A DNA stretch of 64,000 nt, taken from assembly GCA_019316985.1 (NCBI GenBank), contig CP079215.1, forward strand, positions 4,402,001 through 4,466,000, in the 5' to 3' direction. The notes beneath the pieces are model-generated. The model did not search any database. It had not been told where the DNA came from and saw only the letters and a list, made by a program, of their open reading frames with translations. This document shows positions 1 through 10,973 of this stretch, piece by piece. The DNA comes from Paraniabella defluvii. Lineage in GTDB: Bacteria > Bacteroidota > Bacteroidia > Chitinophagales > Chitinophagaceae. A program made the position numbers and the translations under genes. Within the stretch, counting starts at the first letter, position 1. Every line of letters starts with the position of its first letter.

Positions 1-325
1 CAAATGATCTTATAGGTGTATGATGGTTATAGGATTTTAGTATTTGCTGTCTAGGTAATCTTTTTTGTAGCATCGTGCATTGACGTTTTCCCGGATTTTT
101 TTCTTTACAGGCATATACTGAAAAGTATGTGCCTGTAATTTTTTTCTATTCTCTGTGTCTATGTGTTTTTAGCTTGTCCTCTATCAAAGTTTATACTCTT
201 TAAAGCCATTCACTGCTAAATTATTCCTCCGGAAGCCATTTGTAAAGTCGCTGTTCTTTCCATCCCACATTTGTTCCGAAGCCCCGCAGAAAGCGGGTTT
301 TGGTAAAAAATTAATTCACAAAGAA
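1..325. other. Leader region before the tra operon
   Basis: No convincing gene is visible here. Bases 1-106 carry stops in all frames and may be the 3' flank of a gene outside the window. A terminator-like hairpin sits at 107-146. The 180 bases between it and traE presumably hold the tra operon promoter, but I could not define a clear Bacteroidota promoter of the TTTG/TAnnTTTG type. Confidence 0.5.
107..146 (+). terminator. Rho-independent terminator upstream of traE
   Basis: A 13-bp stem (107-119 with 124-136, one G-U pair) closes on a GAAA tetraloop and is followed by AATTTTTTT. It probably ends a transcript entering from the left and separates it from the tra operon. Confidence 0.75.
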
Positions 326-631
326 ATGGAAAGACAAAGAAAAAAATTATGGCTGATGAGCACGGCGATGCTTGCGGCTACAGGTGCTTTTGCACAAGGC
401 GACGGATCGGCGGGAATCACCGAGGCGACCAGTATGGTGACTTCATACTTTGATCCTGCTACAAAATTAATTTATGCCATAGGGGCGGTGGTTGGCCTTA
501 TCGGAGGAGTAAAAGTATATAACAAATTCAGCAGTGGCGACCCCGACACGAGCAAGACTGCGGCAAGCTGGTTCGGAGCCTGTATTTTCTTAATCGTTGC
601 CGCTACCATTCTGCGTTCATTCTTCCTTTAA
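326..631 (+). CDS. traE: Conjugative transposon protein TraE (DUF4134)
   Basis: This is a 101-residue, uninterrupted protein. It has an N-terminal signal-like segment ending near AFAQ (residue 23) and two hydrophobic helices around residues 47-62 and 82-101. Length, topology and position as first gene before traF and traG match the TraE family of CTnDOT-type elements, a small inner-membrane or pilin-like part of the type IV secretion mating apparatus. The reading frame has no frameshift, unlike most neighbours. The gap to traF is only 11 bases, so it should be co-transcribed with the whole tra operon. Confidence 0.9.
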   Translation: MERQRKKLWLMSTAMLAATGAFAQGDGSAGITEATSMVTSYFDPATKLIYAIGAVVGLIGGVKVYNKFSSGDPDTSKTAASWFGACIFLIVAATILRSFFL

Positions 632-642
632 TCCGATGCCCT

Positions 643-973
643 ATGAGTAGTTACAATATTAACAAAGGCATTGGACGAACGGTCGAGTTCAAAGGACTGA
701 AGGCACAATACCTATTCATTTTCGCTGGCGGGTTGTTGGGTGTTTTGATCCTTGTAATGGTGCTGTATATGGCAGGCGTACAATCTTTTATTTGTATTGC
801 TATAGGCGCTATCGGAGCATTATCTATTGTTTGGCAAACCTTTTCCTGAACAAAAATATGGTGAGCATGGCCTGATGAAGTTAGGTGCAAAGAAAAAGCA
901 TCCCCGATATATCATCTGCCGCAAACCTGTATATCGCTATCTGAAGGTAACCACTAAATCCAGTGCTATATGA
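643..973 (+). CDS. traF: Conjugative transposon protein TraF (DUF4133), frameshifted
   Basis: The N-terminal part is MSSYNINKGIGR followed by two transmembrane helices (about residues 22-65), typical of the small TraF membrane protein of Bacteroidota conjugative transposons (VirB3-like role beside the VirB4-like ATPase). The frame breaks near 843-857. Restoring one T in the T run and one A in the following A run continues the protein as LNKKYGEHGLMKLGAKKK to a TGA at 971-973. That stop overlaps the traG start in an ATGA, supporting translational coupling. The break is most likely a sequencing error. Confidence 0.85.
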
Positions 974-3468
974 GAAACATCGCAAGAGCCTCGACACTGG
1001 AAGCTAAGTTTCCTTTACTGGCGGTAGAAAACCATTGTATTATTTCCAAGGAGGCGGATATTACGGCTTGCTTTAGGGTGAACCTGCCGGAGCTGTTTAC
1101 CGTTGCATTGGGCGGAATATGACGCCATTCATGCGGCTTGGCATAAAGCGGTAAAAACACTACCGGATTTTACTATCGTCTACAAACAGGACTGGTACAT
1201 CAGGAAGATTACGCGCCGGACATAACCGGGGAAGGTTTGAGCTTCCTTGCGAAATCCTACCAGCGTCATTTTAATGAACGTCCTTTCCTGAACCATTACT
1301 GTTATCTGTTCCTAACCAAGACCACTAAAGATCGGATGCGGATGCAAAGCAATTTTAGTTCGCTTTGTAAGGGTGTGCTTATCCCTAAAGAAATGCGCGA
1401 TAAGGAAACAGCGCACCGCTTTATGGAAGCCGTATCTCAATTTGAAAGGATTCTTAACGATAGTGGCTTTGTAAAGCTTGAACGACTCACAGAAGAGGAG
1501 ATCGTTGGTACCGAAACAGCACGAGGGTTGTTAGACCAATACTTTACGCTGTCCAGGGAGCCGGGAACCGCAATGCAGGACATCGCGCTTGGCGCAGAGG
1601 AAATGCGTATAGGTAATAACCGTCTTTGTCTACATACACTGTCGGATACAGATGATCTTCCGGCAACGGTTTCTTCCAACACACGGTATGAAAAGCTTTC
1701 CACCGACCGAAGCGATTGTAGGTTGTCCTTTGCAGCGCCAGTCGGACTATTATTGAGCTGCAACCATATCTATAACCAATATTTGTTTTTAGATAACAGC
1801 GATGAGAGCCTGCGCAAGTTTGAAAAATCCGCAAGGAATATGCACTCGCTGGCCAGATACAGCAGAGCCAACCAGATCAATAAGGAATGGATAGAACGCT
1901 ATCTTAATGAAGCGCATTCTTATGGTCTGTCATCCATCCGTGCGCACTTCAATGTAATGGCGTGGTCAGATGATCCACTTGAACTAAAGCAGTTGAAAAA
2001 TGATGCCGGTAGTGCTTTAGCATTAATGGAGTGTAAACCCCGGCACAATACAACGGATGTGGCAACCTTGTATTGGGCAGGTATTCCGGGCAATGCCGGA
2101 GATTTCCGAGTGAGGAGAGTTTTTATACGTTCATAGAACCTGCACTCTGTTTCTTCACAGAAGAAACCAATTATCAGAGTTCGCCATCGCCTTTCGGCAT
2201 CAAGATGGCGGATAGGCTCACAGGCAAGCCCATTCACCTAGATATTTCGGACCTGCCGATGAAGCGTGGTATTATCACGAACCGGAATAAGTTCATACTA
2301 GGTCCGTCAGGTTCCGGGAAATCTTTCTTCACCAATCACATGGTGCGGCAGTATTATGAGCAAGGCGCTCACGTATTGCTGGTCGATACTGGTAACAGCT
2401 ATCAGGGGTTGTGTGAGCTCATCAAGGAAAAACAAAAGGTACCGATGGCGTCTATTTTACCTACACCGAAGACAACCCGATTGCCTTTAATCCATTTTAC
2501 ACCGATGACGGTGCTTTCGACATCGAGAAAAGAGAAAGTATCAAGACTTTGATACTGACTTTGTGGAAGCGCGATGACGAGCCGCCTAAACGTTCGGAGG
2601 AAGTGGCGTTGTCCAATGCGGTAAGCGGCTACATAGACCGTATCAAGCAAAGAGATGAACACCCCTCTTTCAATGGCTTCTATGAGTATGTACAGGTAGA
2701 TTACGCCAAGGTACTCGAAGAAAAAAGGTAAGGGAAAAGGACTTTGACCTCGCCAATTTCCTGAACGTACTGGAACCCTATTACAAGGGCGGGGAGTACG
2801 ATTATTTGCTGAACTCTGACAAGCAACTTGACCTGTTAAGCAAACGCTTTATCGTGTTTGAGATTGACGCGATTAAAGACCACAAGATACTTTTTCCCAT
2901 AGTCACCATCATCATTATGGAGGTCTTTATCAACAAGATGCGCAGGCTAAAAGGTGTTCGTAAAATGATATTGATTGAAGAAGCCTGGAAGGCCATCGCC
3001 AAACAAGGCATGGCAGAGTACATCAAATACTTATTCAAGACCGTGAGAAAACATTTTGGTGAAGCGATAGTCGTGACACAAGAGGTGGATGACATCATCC
3101 AGTCGCCCATCGTGAAAGAAAGTATCATAAACAACTCTGATTGCAAGATCCTCCTCGATCAAAGGAAATACATGAACAAGTTTGATGACATTCAGGCAAT
3201 GCTCGGGCTGACCGAAAAGGAAAAATCACAGATACTTTCCATCAACATGAACAACGACCCATCACGGCTTTACAAAGAAGTGTGGATTGGCTTGGGTGGT
3301 ACGCACTCCACCGTGTATGCCACAGAAGTAAGCATGGAAGAGTACCTGGCTTACACTACGGAAGAAACCGAAAAACTGGAAGTAATGCAATTGGCGAGTG
3401 AACTCGATGGTAATGTAGAACTGGCGATTAAGCGAATAGCTGCGGAGAGAAAGGAGAATAGTCAATAG
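970..3468 (+). CDS. traG: TraG family conjugation ATPase (VirB4-like), frameshifted
   Basis: The rejoined product would be about 830 residues, the usual size for TraG of Bacteroidota conjugative transposons, which powers assembly of the mating pore at the inner membrane. The start ATG at 970 overlaps the traF stop. Visible landmarks are the N-terminal MRNIARASTLEAKFPLLAVE, a Walker A motif GPSGSGKS near 2300-2325, a Walker B-like stretch KMILIEEAWKAIA near 2960-3000, and the downstream VTQEVDDI segment shared by VirB4 ATPases. The coding sequence is broken in at least four places (for example near 1110, 2140, 2440 and 2730), each time continuing in another frame without loss of family sequence. 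I read this as homopolymer undercalling, not decay. Confidence 0.9.
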
Positions 3469-3519
3469 ACAATAAATGCAATTCAACAACAAATTTTTAA
3501 TCACTTAAATTTTAATAAA

Positions 3520-4185
3520 ATGAAAACAAATCCAATTAGTGCAATCAAGACAAGACTGGCAAAGATTTTTGTCATGTTTCTTTTTATCGGCGGAATAATG
3601 GCTACGCCTGCAAGAGCTCAGTTTGTAGTGACCGATCCAGCCAACCTTATCTCAGGTATTTTAAATAGTGCTAATGAGATCGTGCAGACCTCGAATACGG
3701 TATCCAATGTTGTTAAGAATTTCAAGGAAGTAGAAAAGCTGTACAAACAGGGCAAAGAATACTATGATAAACTTAAAGCAGTGAACAATCTGGTGAAAGA
3801 TGCCCGCAAAGTACAGCAAACCGTATTGATGGTTGGGGATATTTCTGAAATGTATGTAGACAATTTTGGTAAGATGATGAGCGATCCCAATTTCACTCCC
3901 CAAGAGCTTTCTGCTATTGCTTCGGGTTACTCTAAGCTGCTCAATGAAAGTTCCGGCTTACTGAAGGACCTGAAGCAGATCGTCAATTCCAGCGAGCTTT
4001 CCATGAGTGATAAAGATCGTATCGACATTATAGACCGGGTACACGATGATGTAAAGGATTATTATAACCTGGTGCGGTACTATACAAATAAGAATATCTC
4101 TGTAAGTTTTTTGAGAGCTAAGAAGAAAAACGATACAGCCCGCGTGCTCAAACTATATGGTACTGCTAATCAAAAGTACTGGTAG
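3520..4185 (+). CDS. traI: Conjugative transposon protein TraI (DUF4141)
   Basis: This 221-residue protein is uninterrupted. It has a signal peptide (hydrophobic residues about 15-30, then TPARAQF) and a long helical periplasmic region (about residues 45-175) rich in Lys, Asp and Asn. Family and position between traG and traJ match TraI/DUF4141, which fills a VirB5-like periplasmic role in the mating apparatus. It is separated from traG by 51 bases and from traJ by a 94-base spacer that holds no gene. Confidence 0.88.
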   Translation: MKTNPISAIKTRLAKIFVMFLFIGGIMATPARAQFVVTDPANLISGILNSANEIVQTSNTVSNVVKNFKEVEKLYKQGKEYYDKLKAVNNLVKDARKVQQTVLMVGDISEMYVDNFGKMMSDPNFTPQELSAIASGYSKLLNESSGLLKDLKQIVNSSELSMSDKDRIDIIDRVHDDVKDYYNLVRYYTNKNISVSFLRAKKKNDTARVLKLYGTANQKYW

Positions 4186-4279
4186 TACGTGGTCAATGGT
4201 TCATTGGCAATAGTCAATCGCTAGAAGGCAATGAACCATTGTTTCATAAACGCTTAATCAAAATCATAAAACCAGGAAA

Positions 4280-5271
4280 ATGGAATTTGAAAATTTACAC
4301 GAGATACTACGCTCACTCTATGATGAGATGATGCCCATGTCTGCTAATATGGCGGCGGTTGCCAAGGGCATTGCGGGGCTGGGTGCGCTCTTTTATGTTG
4401 CACTCAGGGTATGGCAGGCGCTGAGCCGTGCCGAACCGATCGATGTGTTCCCGTTGTTACGGCCTTTTGCCGTAGGGCTTTGTATTATGTTTTTTCCAAC
4501 TATCGTTTTGGGCACCATCAATACGGTCTTAAGCCCGGTAGTGAAAGGGACCCATGCCATGCTTGAAAGCCAGGTGCTTGACCTCAACAAATTACAGGAG
4601 CATAAAGATCTGCTGGAATATGAGGCTATGATGCGCAACCCAGAGACCGCCTACCTCGTATCGGACGAAGAATTTGATAAGAAACTCGAAGAGCTGGGCT
4701 GGTCGCCTGCTGATTTAAGCACAATGACGGGTATGTATCTGGACCGCGGTATTTACCGAATGGAAAAGCAGATACGTGATGCATTCCGCGAGTTGTTGGA
4801 AATACTCTTTAAAGCGGCTGCTTTAGTGATTGATACAATACGAACATTTTTCTTAATTGTGCTATCTATTCTCGGGCCTATTGCTTTTGCAATAAGCGTC
4901 TGGGATGGATTTCAGACTACGCTTACGCAGTGGCTGACGCGTTATATATCAGTATACCTCTGGCTGCCGGTGGCAGATATGTTTTCTTCTATGCTGGCTA
5001 AGATACAATCGCTTATCCTGGAACAGGATATAGAAAGCCTTTCTGATCCGAATTATATCCCCGATTCCTCGAACGCGATTTATATCGTTTTTATGGTCAT
5101 TGGCATAGTGGGATACTTTACGGTGCCCACTGTTACCGGATGGATCATACAGGCAGGGGATTGAGCAATTTTAACAGGAGGGTCAGCCAGACCACGCAAA
5201 GAGCAGGTACGCTTGTCGGCGGTAGCGCGGGAGCAGCTACAGGGAATATTTTGGGAAGGCTGATGAAGTGA
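4280..5271 (+). CDS. traJ: Conjugative transposon protein TraJ (VirB6-like), frameshifted near the end
   Basis: This is a polytopic inner-membrane protein of about 330 residues with hydrophobic helices near residues 22-42, 60-80, 175-205, 215-235 and 265-290. It begins MEFENLHEILRSLYDEMMPM. The frame breaks at about 5155-5165 just after the last long helix. The next frame adds LSNFNRRVSQTTQRAGTLVG and ends at a TGA at 5269-5271, giving the usual TraJ C-terminus. TraJ proteins correspond to VirB6, the membrane channel component. The gene precedes traK as in CTnDOT-like operons. Confidence 0.88.
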
Positions 5272-5365
5272 GGCGATATAATAGACGATGGGCAATAGAA
5301 AATAGATGATAGGGGAATAGATAACAAATTGTAAATAAGAAATCATAATTCATAAATCAGAAGAA

Positions 5366-5990
5366 ATGGAATTTAAGACACTCAGAAATATAGAAAACAG
5401 CTTTCGGCAGATCAGGCTTTATAGTATTGTGTTTGCATCGCTATGTGTTGCGGTGGCAGCCTTTGCTTTATGGAAGTCCTACCGATTTGCTGAAGCACAG
5501 CGGCAAAAAAATCTATGTATTGGATAATGGCAAATCCCTGATGCTGGCCCTTTCGCAGGATGCAACCATTAACCGCCCCGTAGAAGCCAGGGAGCATGTC
5601 AGGCGTTTTCATGAGCTATTCTTTACGCTTGCCCCGGATAAGGATGCTATTGAGAGCAATATAAAGCGGGCTTTTAATATGGCAGATAAGAGTGCCTTTA
5701 ACTATTACAAGGACTTATCGGAAAAAGGATATTACAATCGGATCATTTCGGGTAATGTACAGCAGCGCATTGAAGTGGATAGTGTGATCTGTGATTTTGA
5801 AAAATATCCCTATTTCATAAGGACCCGCGCCAGGCAGTATATCATCCGTTCCAGCAATATAACAGAGCGAAGTCTCGTGACTTCCTGCCAATTGGTAAAC
5901 TCCGTCCGCTCCGATAATAACCCGCAAGGATTTACAATTGAGAAGTTCAGCATACTCGAAAATACTGATATCAGGACAGTGGAACGATAA
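5366..5990 (+). CDS. traK: Conjugative transposon protein TraK (VirB8-like), frameshifted
   Basis: The start ATG at 5366 gives MEFKTLRNIENSFRQIR, a single transmembrane helix at about residues 18-38, then a periplasmic domain. One base is missing near 5505 (run in CGGCAAAAAAAT), after which the family sequence resumes as YVLDNGKSLMLALSQDA and runs to 5990. The rejoined length of about 208 residues and the one-helix topology fit TraK, the VirB8-like assembly factor that joins the inner-membrane complex to the core. Confidence 0.88.
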
Positions 5991-6008
5991 AAGACAAAAC
6001 AAAAGATT

Positions 6009-6296
6009 ATGCAACAGATACAAATAATAAAAGTATGGATAAGGGAAAAGATCGAGCAAACCCGGAAACGTTGGGCAGGACTATCCATCGGGAAACAGCG
6101 TCGCGTGCTGGTTTGGATTTTCACGGGTTACACCTGCCTGTCAGCCTTGGTGGTGATCAAAGCCTGCTACGATTATAAGCTGGATACTCAATTACAGGAC
6201 ATCCGGCATATCGAAAACCCTGTACTAAAGAAGGATCTCTATAAGGGAGATTCATTACCTAACATTTTAAATAATGAACAATATGGAAAACAGTGA
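6009..6296 (+). CDS. traL: Conjugative transposon protein TraL
   Basis: A 95-residue uninterrupted protein begins MQQIQIIKVWIREKIEQTR and has one membrane helix at about residues 36-54. Length, topology and position between traK and traM match TraL of Bacteroidota conjugative transposons. Its 3' end overlaps the start of traM (ATG at 6274) by 23 bases in another frame, so the two are probably translationally coupled. Confidence 0.85.
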   Translation: MQQIQIIKVWIREKIEQTRKRWAGLSIGKQRRVLVWIFTGYTCLSALVVIKACYDYKLDTQLQDIRHIENPVLKKDLYKGDSLPNILNNEQYGKQ

Positions 6297-7616
6297 AAAC
6301 AATAATGAAAACAAAAAGGAACAGAAGAAGTCGTCCATTTTTATCACTGAAACTAAGGTCGAGGATAAGTCCGCTTTTACGCAGGCCGATCCAAAGACAA
6401 AGATGGAAAAGCTAAAAGGCCAATCATCTTTACCCTAATGGCAATAGCGTGCATGGCATTTCTTTATTTGATCTTTTCTCCCGATGATGATAAACTGAAA
6501 GATCAGCAACTTAAACTAAATGATGCTGTCCCGCAGGCTACCGATGGCGGTTTGCCAGCAGATAAGCAAAAGGCGTATGAGCTGGCTTTACTGGAGCAAA
6601 AGGAAAAGGAAAAAGAGAAGGATTAATGGCGCTATCGGATTATTGGAACCAGCAGGACAGCGCTACCGGAGATACAGTCGATGAAGAAGGGGAAGAATTG
6701 ACCTATGAAGATGAAACGGAATCCAAACCCCGTAATAATGCAATCAATAGTTATCGCAATATCCAGAATGAACTAGGATCGTTTTATAAAGATAATAACG
6801 GCGAAGCTGAAGCTTTGCGCCAGCAGGTTGAAATGCTTAAACAGGAACTGGAAGAAAAAGCGAGCCTGAACCTTATAGTGTAGACAACCAGCTTGCTTTA
6901 ATGGAAAAGTCCTACGAGATGGCTTCACGGTATTTTCCACAAGGTGCGCAGCAGAATAATGGTTCGCAAAGTGATACTAGTCATAAAAAGAGCAAAAGCC
7001 TCCTACACTCCCCATCTATGCGTCCAAAAATAATGTGATTTCTGTTTTACATAGGCAGCCGATTGATGATGCTGATCTGGAAAGCTGGAACGAGAATCGG
7101 AACATGCGGTTTTTTACCGCGGGTAGCCAGGAAAAGGCATCTACAAATGCCAACAGTATTAAAGCCTGCATTCATGAGACCCAAACAGTGACGGGGATAA
7201 TGGCGTGCGTATCCGACTTCTGGAAGACACAAAGATTCAAGGAATGACAATATCAAAGGGAAATGTAGTAACGGCGCTTGCCAAATTTCAAGCAAACCGG
7301 CTACAGTTAATTGTTACCTCCATTGAGTTTCAGGGAAATATCCTGCCGGTAGAGATCACTGCTTACGATACGGACGGGCAAGCCGGACTTTATGTACCCT
7401 TCTCGCCGGAGCGAAGCGCTTTACTGAAGTAATAGCCAATATGGGGACGAATGCCGGAACAAATGTTTCGTTAAGTTCTACTCCGGGTCAACAAATCGCT
7501 TCCGACCTGAGCCGAAGCGCTGTTCAGGGCATCTCTGGATATTTTTCAAAAAAGTCCGGATGCCGAAAGTAACGCTAAAGGCAGGACAAAAGTTACTACT
7601 TGTTTCCAAAAAATAA
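6274..7616 (+). CDS. traM: Conjugative transposon protein TraM (VirB10-like), heavily frameshifted
   Basis: Rejoined, the gene encodes about 448 residues: an Asn/Lys/Glu-rich cytoplasmic start (MNNMENSENNNENKKEQKK), one transmembrane helix near residue 55 (MAIACMAFLYLIF), an acidic coiled-coil linker, and a C-terminal VirB10-like domain with RIRLLEDTKIQGMTISKG and the AYDTDGQAGLYVP segment. Frames switch near 6415, 6626, 6868, 7015, 7200, 7430 and 7550. Each break sits next to a short homopolymer and the downstream frame carries on without missing sequence. TraM spans both membranes in the mating-pore core. Confidence 0.85.
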
Positions 7617-7642
7617 TTATAAACCTATCAAAATAAAAAGAG

Positions 7643-8544
7643 ATGAAATCACTGATCAAAACCATTATGATGCTGGTGTCCGTAATGACAGGCAGCATAC
7701 CCTTATTCGCTCAAAGTACAGAGCAAGATTCCGCCCGGCTGGAACTAGCGAGGATTGAGCCATTCAGGTTATTTGTTACCTACGATAAGACCACCCACCT
7801 GATCTTTCCTCCAAGATCCGATATGTAGACTTAGGCAGCGGCTACCTGATTGCAGATAAAGCCGCCGATGCAGAAAACGTACTGCGGGTAAAATCCGCTG
7901 TTCCCTCTTTTGATGCAGAAACCAATTTTTCTGTCATTACGGATGAAGGCGGCTTCTACAATTTCAATGTATTGTATAAGGCAGACCCACCTGCATTCAA
8001 TTACGATCTGGTGAAAATGCAACGGGCTAGCCAAAAGAATCATTCGGAGGCAGTATTGCTAGAAGAATTGGGTGATAATCCGCCTATGATGGCAACGCAG
8101 TTACTGGAAACTATTTATAACAAGAACAAGAGAGATATCAGGCATATTGGTGCCCGAAGTTACGGTATACAGGTGCTCCTGAAGGGTATTTACATTCACA
8201 ACGGTACTTATTATTTCCATCTTGAAATACGCAATAAATCTAATGTGCCGTTCGAGATAGATTTTATCAACTTCAAAGTTGCCGATAAGAAAATTGCAAA
8301 GAGAACCGTGATACAGGAGCAAAACCTGACGCCGCTTAGGATGTTCAGACCACTGGTGACGGTTGGAGGGTTAGCAAAAGAACGCAATGTGTTTATGCTG
8401 GATCGCTTTACGATTACAGGCGATAAAATGCTCCTGATCGAGGTATTTGAAAAGAACGGCGGCAGACACCAGGTGCTACAGGTAGAACATTCTGACCTGG
8501 TTCACGCGCTGCCTGTCAGGAGTATCCATTTCAATTTTAAATAA
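7643..8544 (+). CDS. traN: Conjugative transposon protein TraN (VirB9-like), one frameshift
   Basis: An N-terminal signal peptide (MKSLIKTIMMLVSVMTGSIP, cleavage near LFAQ) is followed by a beta-rich periplasmic protein of about 300 residues. The TraN (DUF4138) landmarks KTTHLIFPP and YVDLGSGYLIADKA are split by a frameshift near 7812, where one base is missing. The C-terminal half from 7972 on is intact. It stands in for VirB9 in the outer-membrane core complex and follows traM by 26 bases. Confidence 0.88.
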
Positions 8545-8559
8545 CCTTTTAAAAAGAAT

Positions 8560-9122
8560 ATGATGAGCAAATACATTATTGCAGTTATACTGGCCTGTTT
8601 TGTATCCTCTATAATACAGGCCCAACGGATGCTGCCCGGCGGGAAAGCCGTGGAGATTTCAGCGGGCACTTTAATCGCCAAGAACCTAGACCATGATTAT
8701 TTCCTGAATGCAGGACTTAACGTCAATGCGAAAAGCGGTAATTATTTTCTCTGGGCTTTGGAGTACAGCCGCATGCGTACTTCCTATAAAGACATGAAAA
8801 TACCAGTGGAGACTTACCTAACGGAAGCGGGCTACAGCTTATATCTTTTCGGAGACCGGAAGAAATGTTTTCCCTGAACGCAGGCGTTATGGCACTTATA
8901 GGTTATGAGTCCGTCAACCGTGGAGAAGCGGTACTCTTCGACGGCGCTGAGATATTGAATAAAGGAGGATTTGTATACGGCGGCGCAGGAAGACTTTCAG
9001 CAGAAGCCTATATCAGCGATCGACTTGTGCTGGTGGCACAGGGAAGAGCAAGAGTATTTTGGAATACATCCGTCAACCGGTTCCGGCCTTCTATTGGATT
9101 GGGTATCCGGTTTAACTTTTAA
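8560..9122 (+). CDS. traO: Conjugal transfer protein TraO, one frameshift
   Basis: The product of about 188 residues starts with a signal peptide (MMSKYIIAVILACFVSSIIQ, AQ cleavage) and continues as a beta-strand-rich protein with Gly-rich turns ending GLGIRFNF, an outer-membrane beta-barrel signature. One base is lost near 8862, joining DRKKCFP to the frame that carries FSLNAGVMALIGYES. Size and position between traN and traQ identify TraO. Confidence 0.85.
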
Positions 9123-9134
9123 AACTATTATGAA

Positions 9135-9581
9135 ATGAATCAAACAAGCAAAAAATTAATCTGGTGGATCAAGTTACTGTGTGTGGTCGCCTATTTTGTA
9201 GCAAGTCTCTTTATACTGTCTTCTTGTAAAAAGAAAGACCTTACTATACAGCAGAACTTTCCCTTTGAGGTAGAGGTAATGCCGGTGCCGAAAGGCATCA
9301 AAAACAAACAAAAGGTAGAGATCAGGATTTCAATAAAGAGTGAAGGCAATTATAGTGGTACGAAATACTTTATAAGGTATTTCCAATACGATGGCAAAGG
9401 TCAACTCCAATATCAAGATAAGAAAGCCTACCTACCTAATGACCTGTATGAGCTTCCATCCAAAGAATTCAGGTTGTATTATACCTCGCAATCTACCGTA
9501 TCTCAATCTTTCGATGTATGGATATCCGACAATTTCGGTAATGAGAAGCAGTTGAGCTTTATGTTCAACAGCCTCGACTAG
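9135..9581 (+). CDS. traQ: Conjugal transfer protein TraQ (DUF3872)
   Basis: This 148-residue uninterrupted protein has a lipoprotein-type signal (LFILSSCKK, Cys near residue 31) and a beta-sandwich-like periplasmic domain. Features match the DUF3872/TraQ family at the distal end of CTnDOT-type tra operons. A perfect palindromic terminator follows 27 bases after the stop. It is the last recognisable transfer gene in this operon; no TraP primase lies between traO and traQ. Confidence 0.8.
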   Translation: MNQTSKKLIWWIKLLCVVAYFVASLFILSSCKKKDLTIQQNFPFEVEVMPVPKGIKNKQKVEIRISIKSEGNYSGTKYFIRYFQYDGKGQLQYQDKKAYLPNDLYELPSKEFRLYYTSQSTVSQSFDVWISDNFGNEKQLSFMFNSLD

Positions 9582-9607
9582 ATAGGAGGACGAAGGTGAT
9601 GAGGATC

Positions 9608-9644
9608 GCTGCCCGGCTCAATTGAGCCGGGCAGCTTCATTTTC
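9608..9644 (+). terminator. Perfect palindromic terminator of the tra operon
   Basis: A perfect 28-base palindrome (9608-9635, two 14-base arms that are exact reverse complements) follows the traQ stop and is trailed by TTCATTTTC. It should end the tra transcript. Confidence 0.8.
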
Positions 9645-9750
9645 GGGTATTTCTCGAAGCCAATTAAAGACAGGACGGGCCAAATGAAGACCGGTATTCT
9701 ATCCCGGTGCTACAAGAGGTACGCTATTAAGACAACAAAAACTCTATGAA

Positions 9751-10744
9751 ATGAATTATCTCGGTTCTAAAACGAGGTTGCTACCATTTATTCAAGATAC
9801 TATTATAAAAATTGCAGGAAGTGATCTAAGCAGTTACAGCTTTTGTGATCTCTTTGCGGGAACAGGCGCAGTGAACCGTTATTTCAGAAGTAGCGTAAAG
9901 CATCTCATCATCAATGACAGGGAATATTACAGTTACGTAATCAACAAAGCTCATTGTTGCCATATCCCTGTTGAGCAGTATTCGGAGATGCTGCAACTGC
10001 TCAATAAACTGGCTGGTACAAAGGGATTTATATACACGGAATATGCAGAGAAAGGAACAGCGGGAAGGTTGTATTTTTCCGGACAGAACGGAATGAAAAT
10101 CGATGCAATCAGGCAAAGAATTGAAGAGTGGAAACTTGAAGGGCAGATTAGTGATGAGGGGTATTTTTGGCTGCTGGCATCTCTGATCCTGGCTGCTGAT
10201 AAGGTAGCTAATACAACGTCTATATACGGCGCATATCTCAAGCAAATAAAGCCATCTGCAAAAAAGCCATTACAACTCAGCCCGGTCCCCTTGATATAAT
10301 TCAAAGCAATTCGCATAAGGTGTTTAAACAGGACAGTAATCTTCTGATCAGTGACATTGAGGGCGATCTACTCTATCTTGATCCGCCTTACAACCGAAGG
10401 GAATATGCTGCGAACTATCATCTCCTGAATACTATTGCTCTGTATGATACCACATTTACACCCGCGGGTAAAAGCGGTTTAAGAAGTTATACGACTTCTC
10501 AGTATTGCAGGAAGGCAGAAGCGGCAATGGCATTACATTCGCTTATCAGCAAGGCAAGATTTCGATATATTTTTCTCAGCTATAACGATGAAGGTATAAT
10601 TACTCCCGGGCAGATCAGGGAAATGATGCAGTCTTTTGGGATATACAAAAATTCACTAAAGTTTATCAACGATTCAGGTCAAATAAAAGAATAGCGCATA
10701 AGCATAGTACTATTGAATATATTCATGCTTTAGTAAAATCATAA
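9751..10744 (+). CDS. D12-class DNA adenine methyltransferase, two frameshifts
   Basis: This gene resembles Dam/D12-class N6-adenine methyltransferases. The N-terminus MNYLGSKTRLLPFI is the substrate and SAM-binding start, FCDLFAGTGAV (residues about 32-42) is the SAM motif, and LDPPYNRREY is the catalytic DPPY motif. The frame is lost at about 10285 (a C missing from a C run), and again at about 10648 (an A missing from an A run). Restoring both gives a C-terminus ending EYIHALVKS and a stop at 10742-10744, about 331 residues. No restriction endonuclease lies beside it, so it is probably an orphan methylase protecting or marking the element. Confidence 0.88.
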
Positions 10745-10763
10745 GATAGGCATTAGTTGAAAA

Positions 10764-10802
10764 TCAGGTTAAAACCGGAACGTATATCAGGTTTTAACCT
10801 GA
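10764..10802. terminator. 13-bp perfect hairpin after the methylase gene
   Basis: The arms 10764-10776 and 10790-10802 are exact reverse complements (TCAGGTTAAAACC) around a 13-base loop. It lies 20 bases after the methylase stop. There is no U tract on the plus side, so it may be a weak terminator or an RNA stabiliser. Confidence 0.45.
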
Positions 10803-10973
10803 AAAAGAAATAAAATGAGTTAAAAACAAGTTAATATCTTCTTAACTGTTTGCGATTAAAAATCTCCATATATAGCTTTGGTTCACAAATCCAAAATTAG
10901 AACCTATAAATCCAAAAACAAAAAGCGCTTAGAGCTTTTCAAATTATATTCTGCGTTTAGCAATACGAAGTTG

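Noticed and set aside
970..3468. traG as a decayed pseudogene
   Set aside because: All family motifs are present in order and no segment is lost; each break is a single-base frame change, as in dnaK.
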